Assembly (NCBI GenBank): GCA_015179045.1
Contig: WHUZ01000006.1
Location: 1,860,001-1,924,000 of the forward strand
Length of the DNA: 64,000 bases
Direction: 5' to 3'
Source of the DNA: Kalaharituber pfeilii
Taxonomy: Eukaryota; Ascomycota; Pezizomycetes; Pezizales; Pezizaceae
The position numbers and the translations under genes are program-made. Each line of letters begins with the position of its first letter. The first letter of the stretch is position 1. Shown piece by piece: positions 63,936 to 64,000 of the stretch. The notes under the pieces are model-generated. The model was not told the DNA's origin and searched no databases. It saw nothing but the letters and a program-made list of their open reading frames with translations.

Positions 63936-64000
63936 TCTTGCCTTGCTACCCTCGAATGCTAACCCGTATATTTCCCCCCAGTCATCCCTATGCCTTTCTA

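Overview
The window looks like the chromosome of a filamentous fungus, most likely an ascomycete (Pezizomycotina; a Pezizales-type genome is plausible but unproven). The reasons are short GT-AG introns of about 43-117 nt with CTAAC/CTAAT/CTGAC branch sites, Tad-like LINEs with RNase H, chromodomain Ty3/Gypsy elements, pogo/Fot-type transposons and fungal STAND (NLR-like) proteins. Gene density is very low; nearly everything recognisable is a mobile element or a gene hit by one.

Layout. 1-2.2 kb: little coding signal. 2.2-12.2 kb: a deeply nested stack of LINE fragments, TIR elements and miniature insertions, including an intact pogo-like transposon (4304-6552) sitting in a LINE. 9.37-18.45 kb: first copy of a segmental duplication that carries a small secreted-protein gene; the second copy is at 46.4-53.06 kb in the same orientation. 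18.5-20.4 kb: antisense LINE with another LINE inside it. 21.3-23.6 kb: broken NACHT/STAND gene. 26.4-28.8 kb: antisense LINE derivative with only ORF1. 33.36-36.75 kb: an apparently intact seven-exon NLR-like gene (fungal STAND N-terminal region, NACHT, pentapeptide, WD40). 37.7-39.7 kb: second, inverted copy of a 1.33-kb repeat that also sits in the 13.7-15.1 kb gene copy. 40.2-43.6 kb: a five-exon unknown gene hit in coding exons by three different insertions. 48.9-49.8 kb: intact second secreted-protein gene. 53.3-55.2 kb: unknown multi-exon gene. 56.7-57.1 kb: RecQ-like helicase fragment. 58.0-64 kb: two Ty3/Gypsy elements on the minus strand, the second running off the window.

How it fits together. 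LINE 3' ends carry one of two related hairpin tails (type I: CTCGCCATAGCC...GCGAG; type II: CCCTGCCATGGC...GCGGGG) followed by poly(A). At least seven insertions consist of nothing but that hairpin plus poly(A), flanked by 9-13-bp target-site duplications, and they all begin within a few bases of the hairpin base. Several are visible as presence/absence differences between duplicated copies, and two lie in coding exons. A second notable signal is the pair of secreted-protein genes: their signal peptide and propeptide are almost identical, but the part after a dibasic Kex2-type site differs at about a quarter of residues, almost entirely through nonsynonymous changes.

All functions are read from the sequence alone; no database search was possible.
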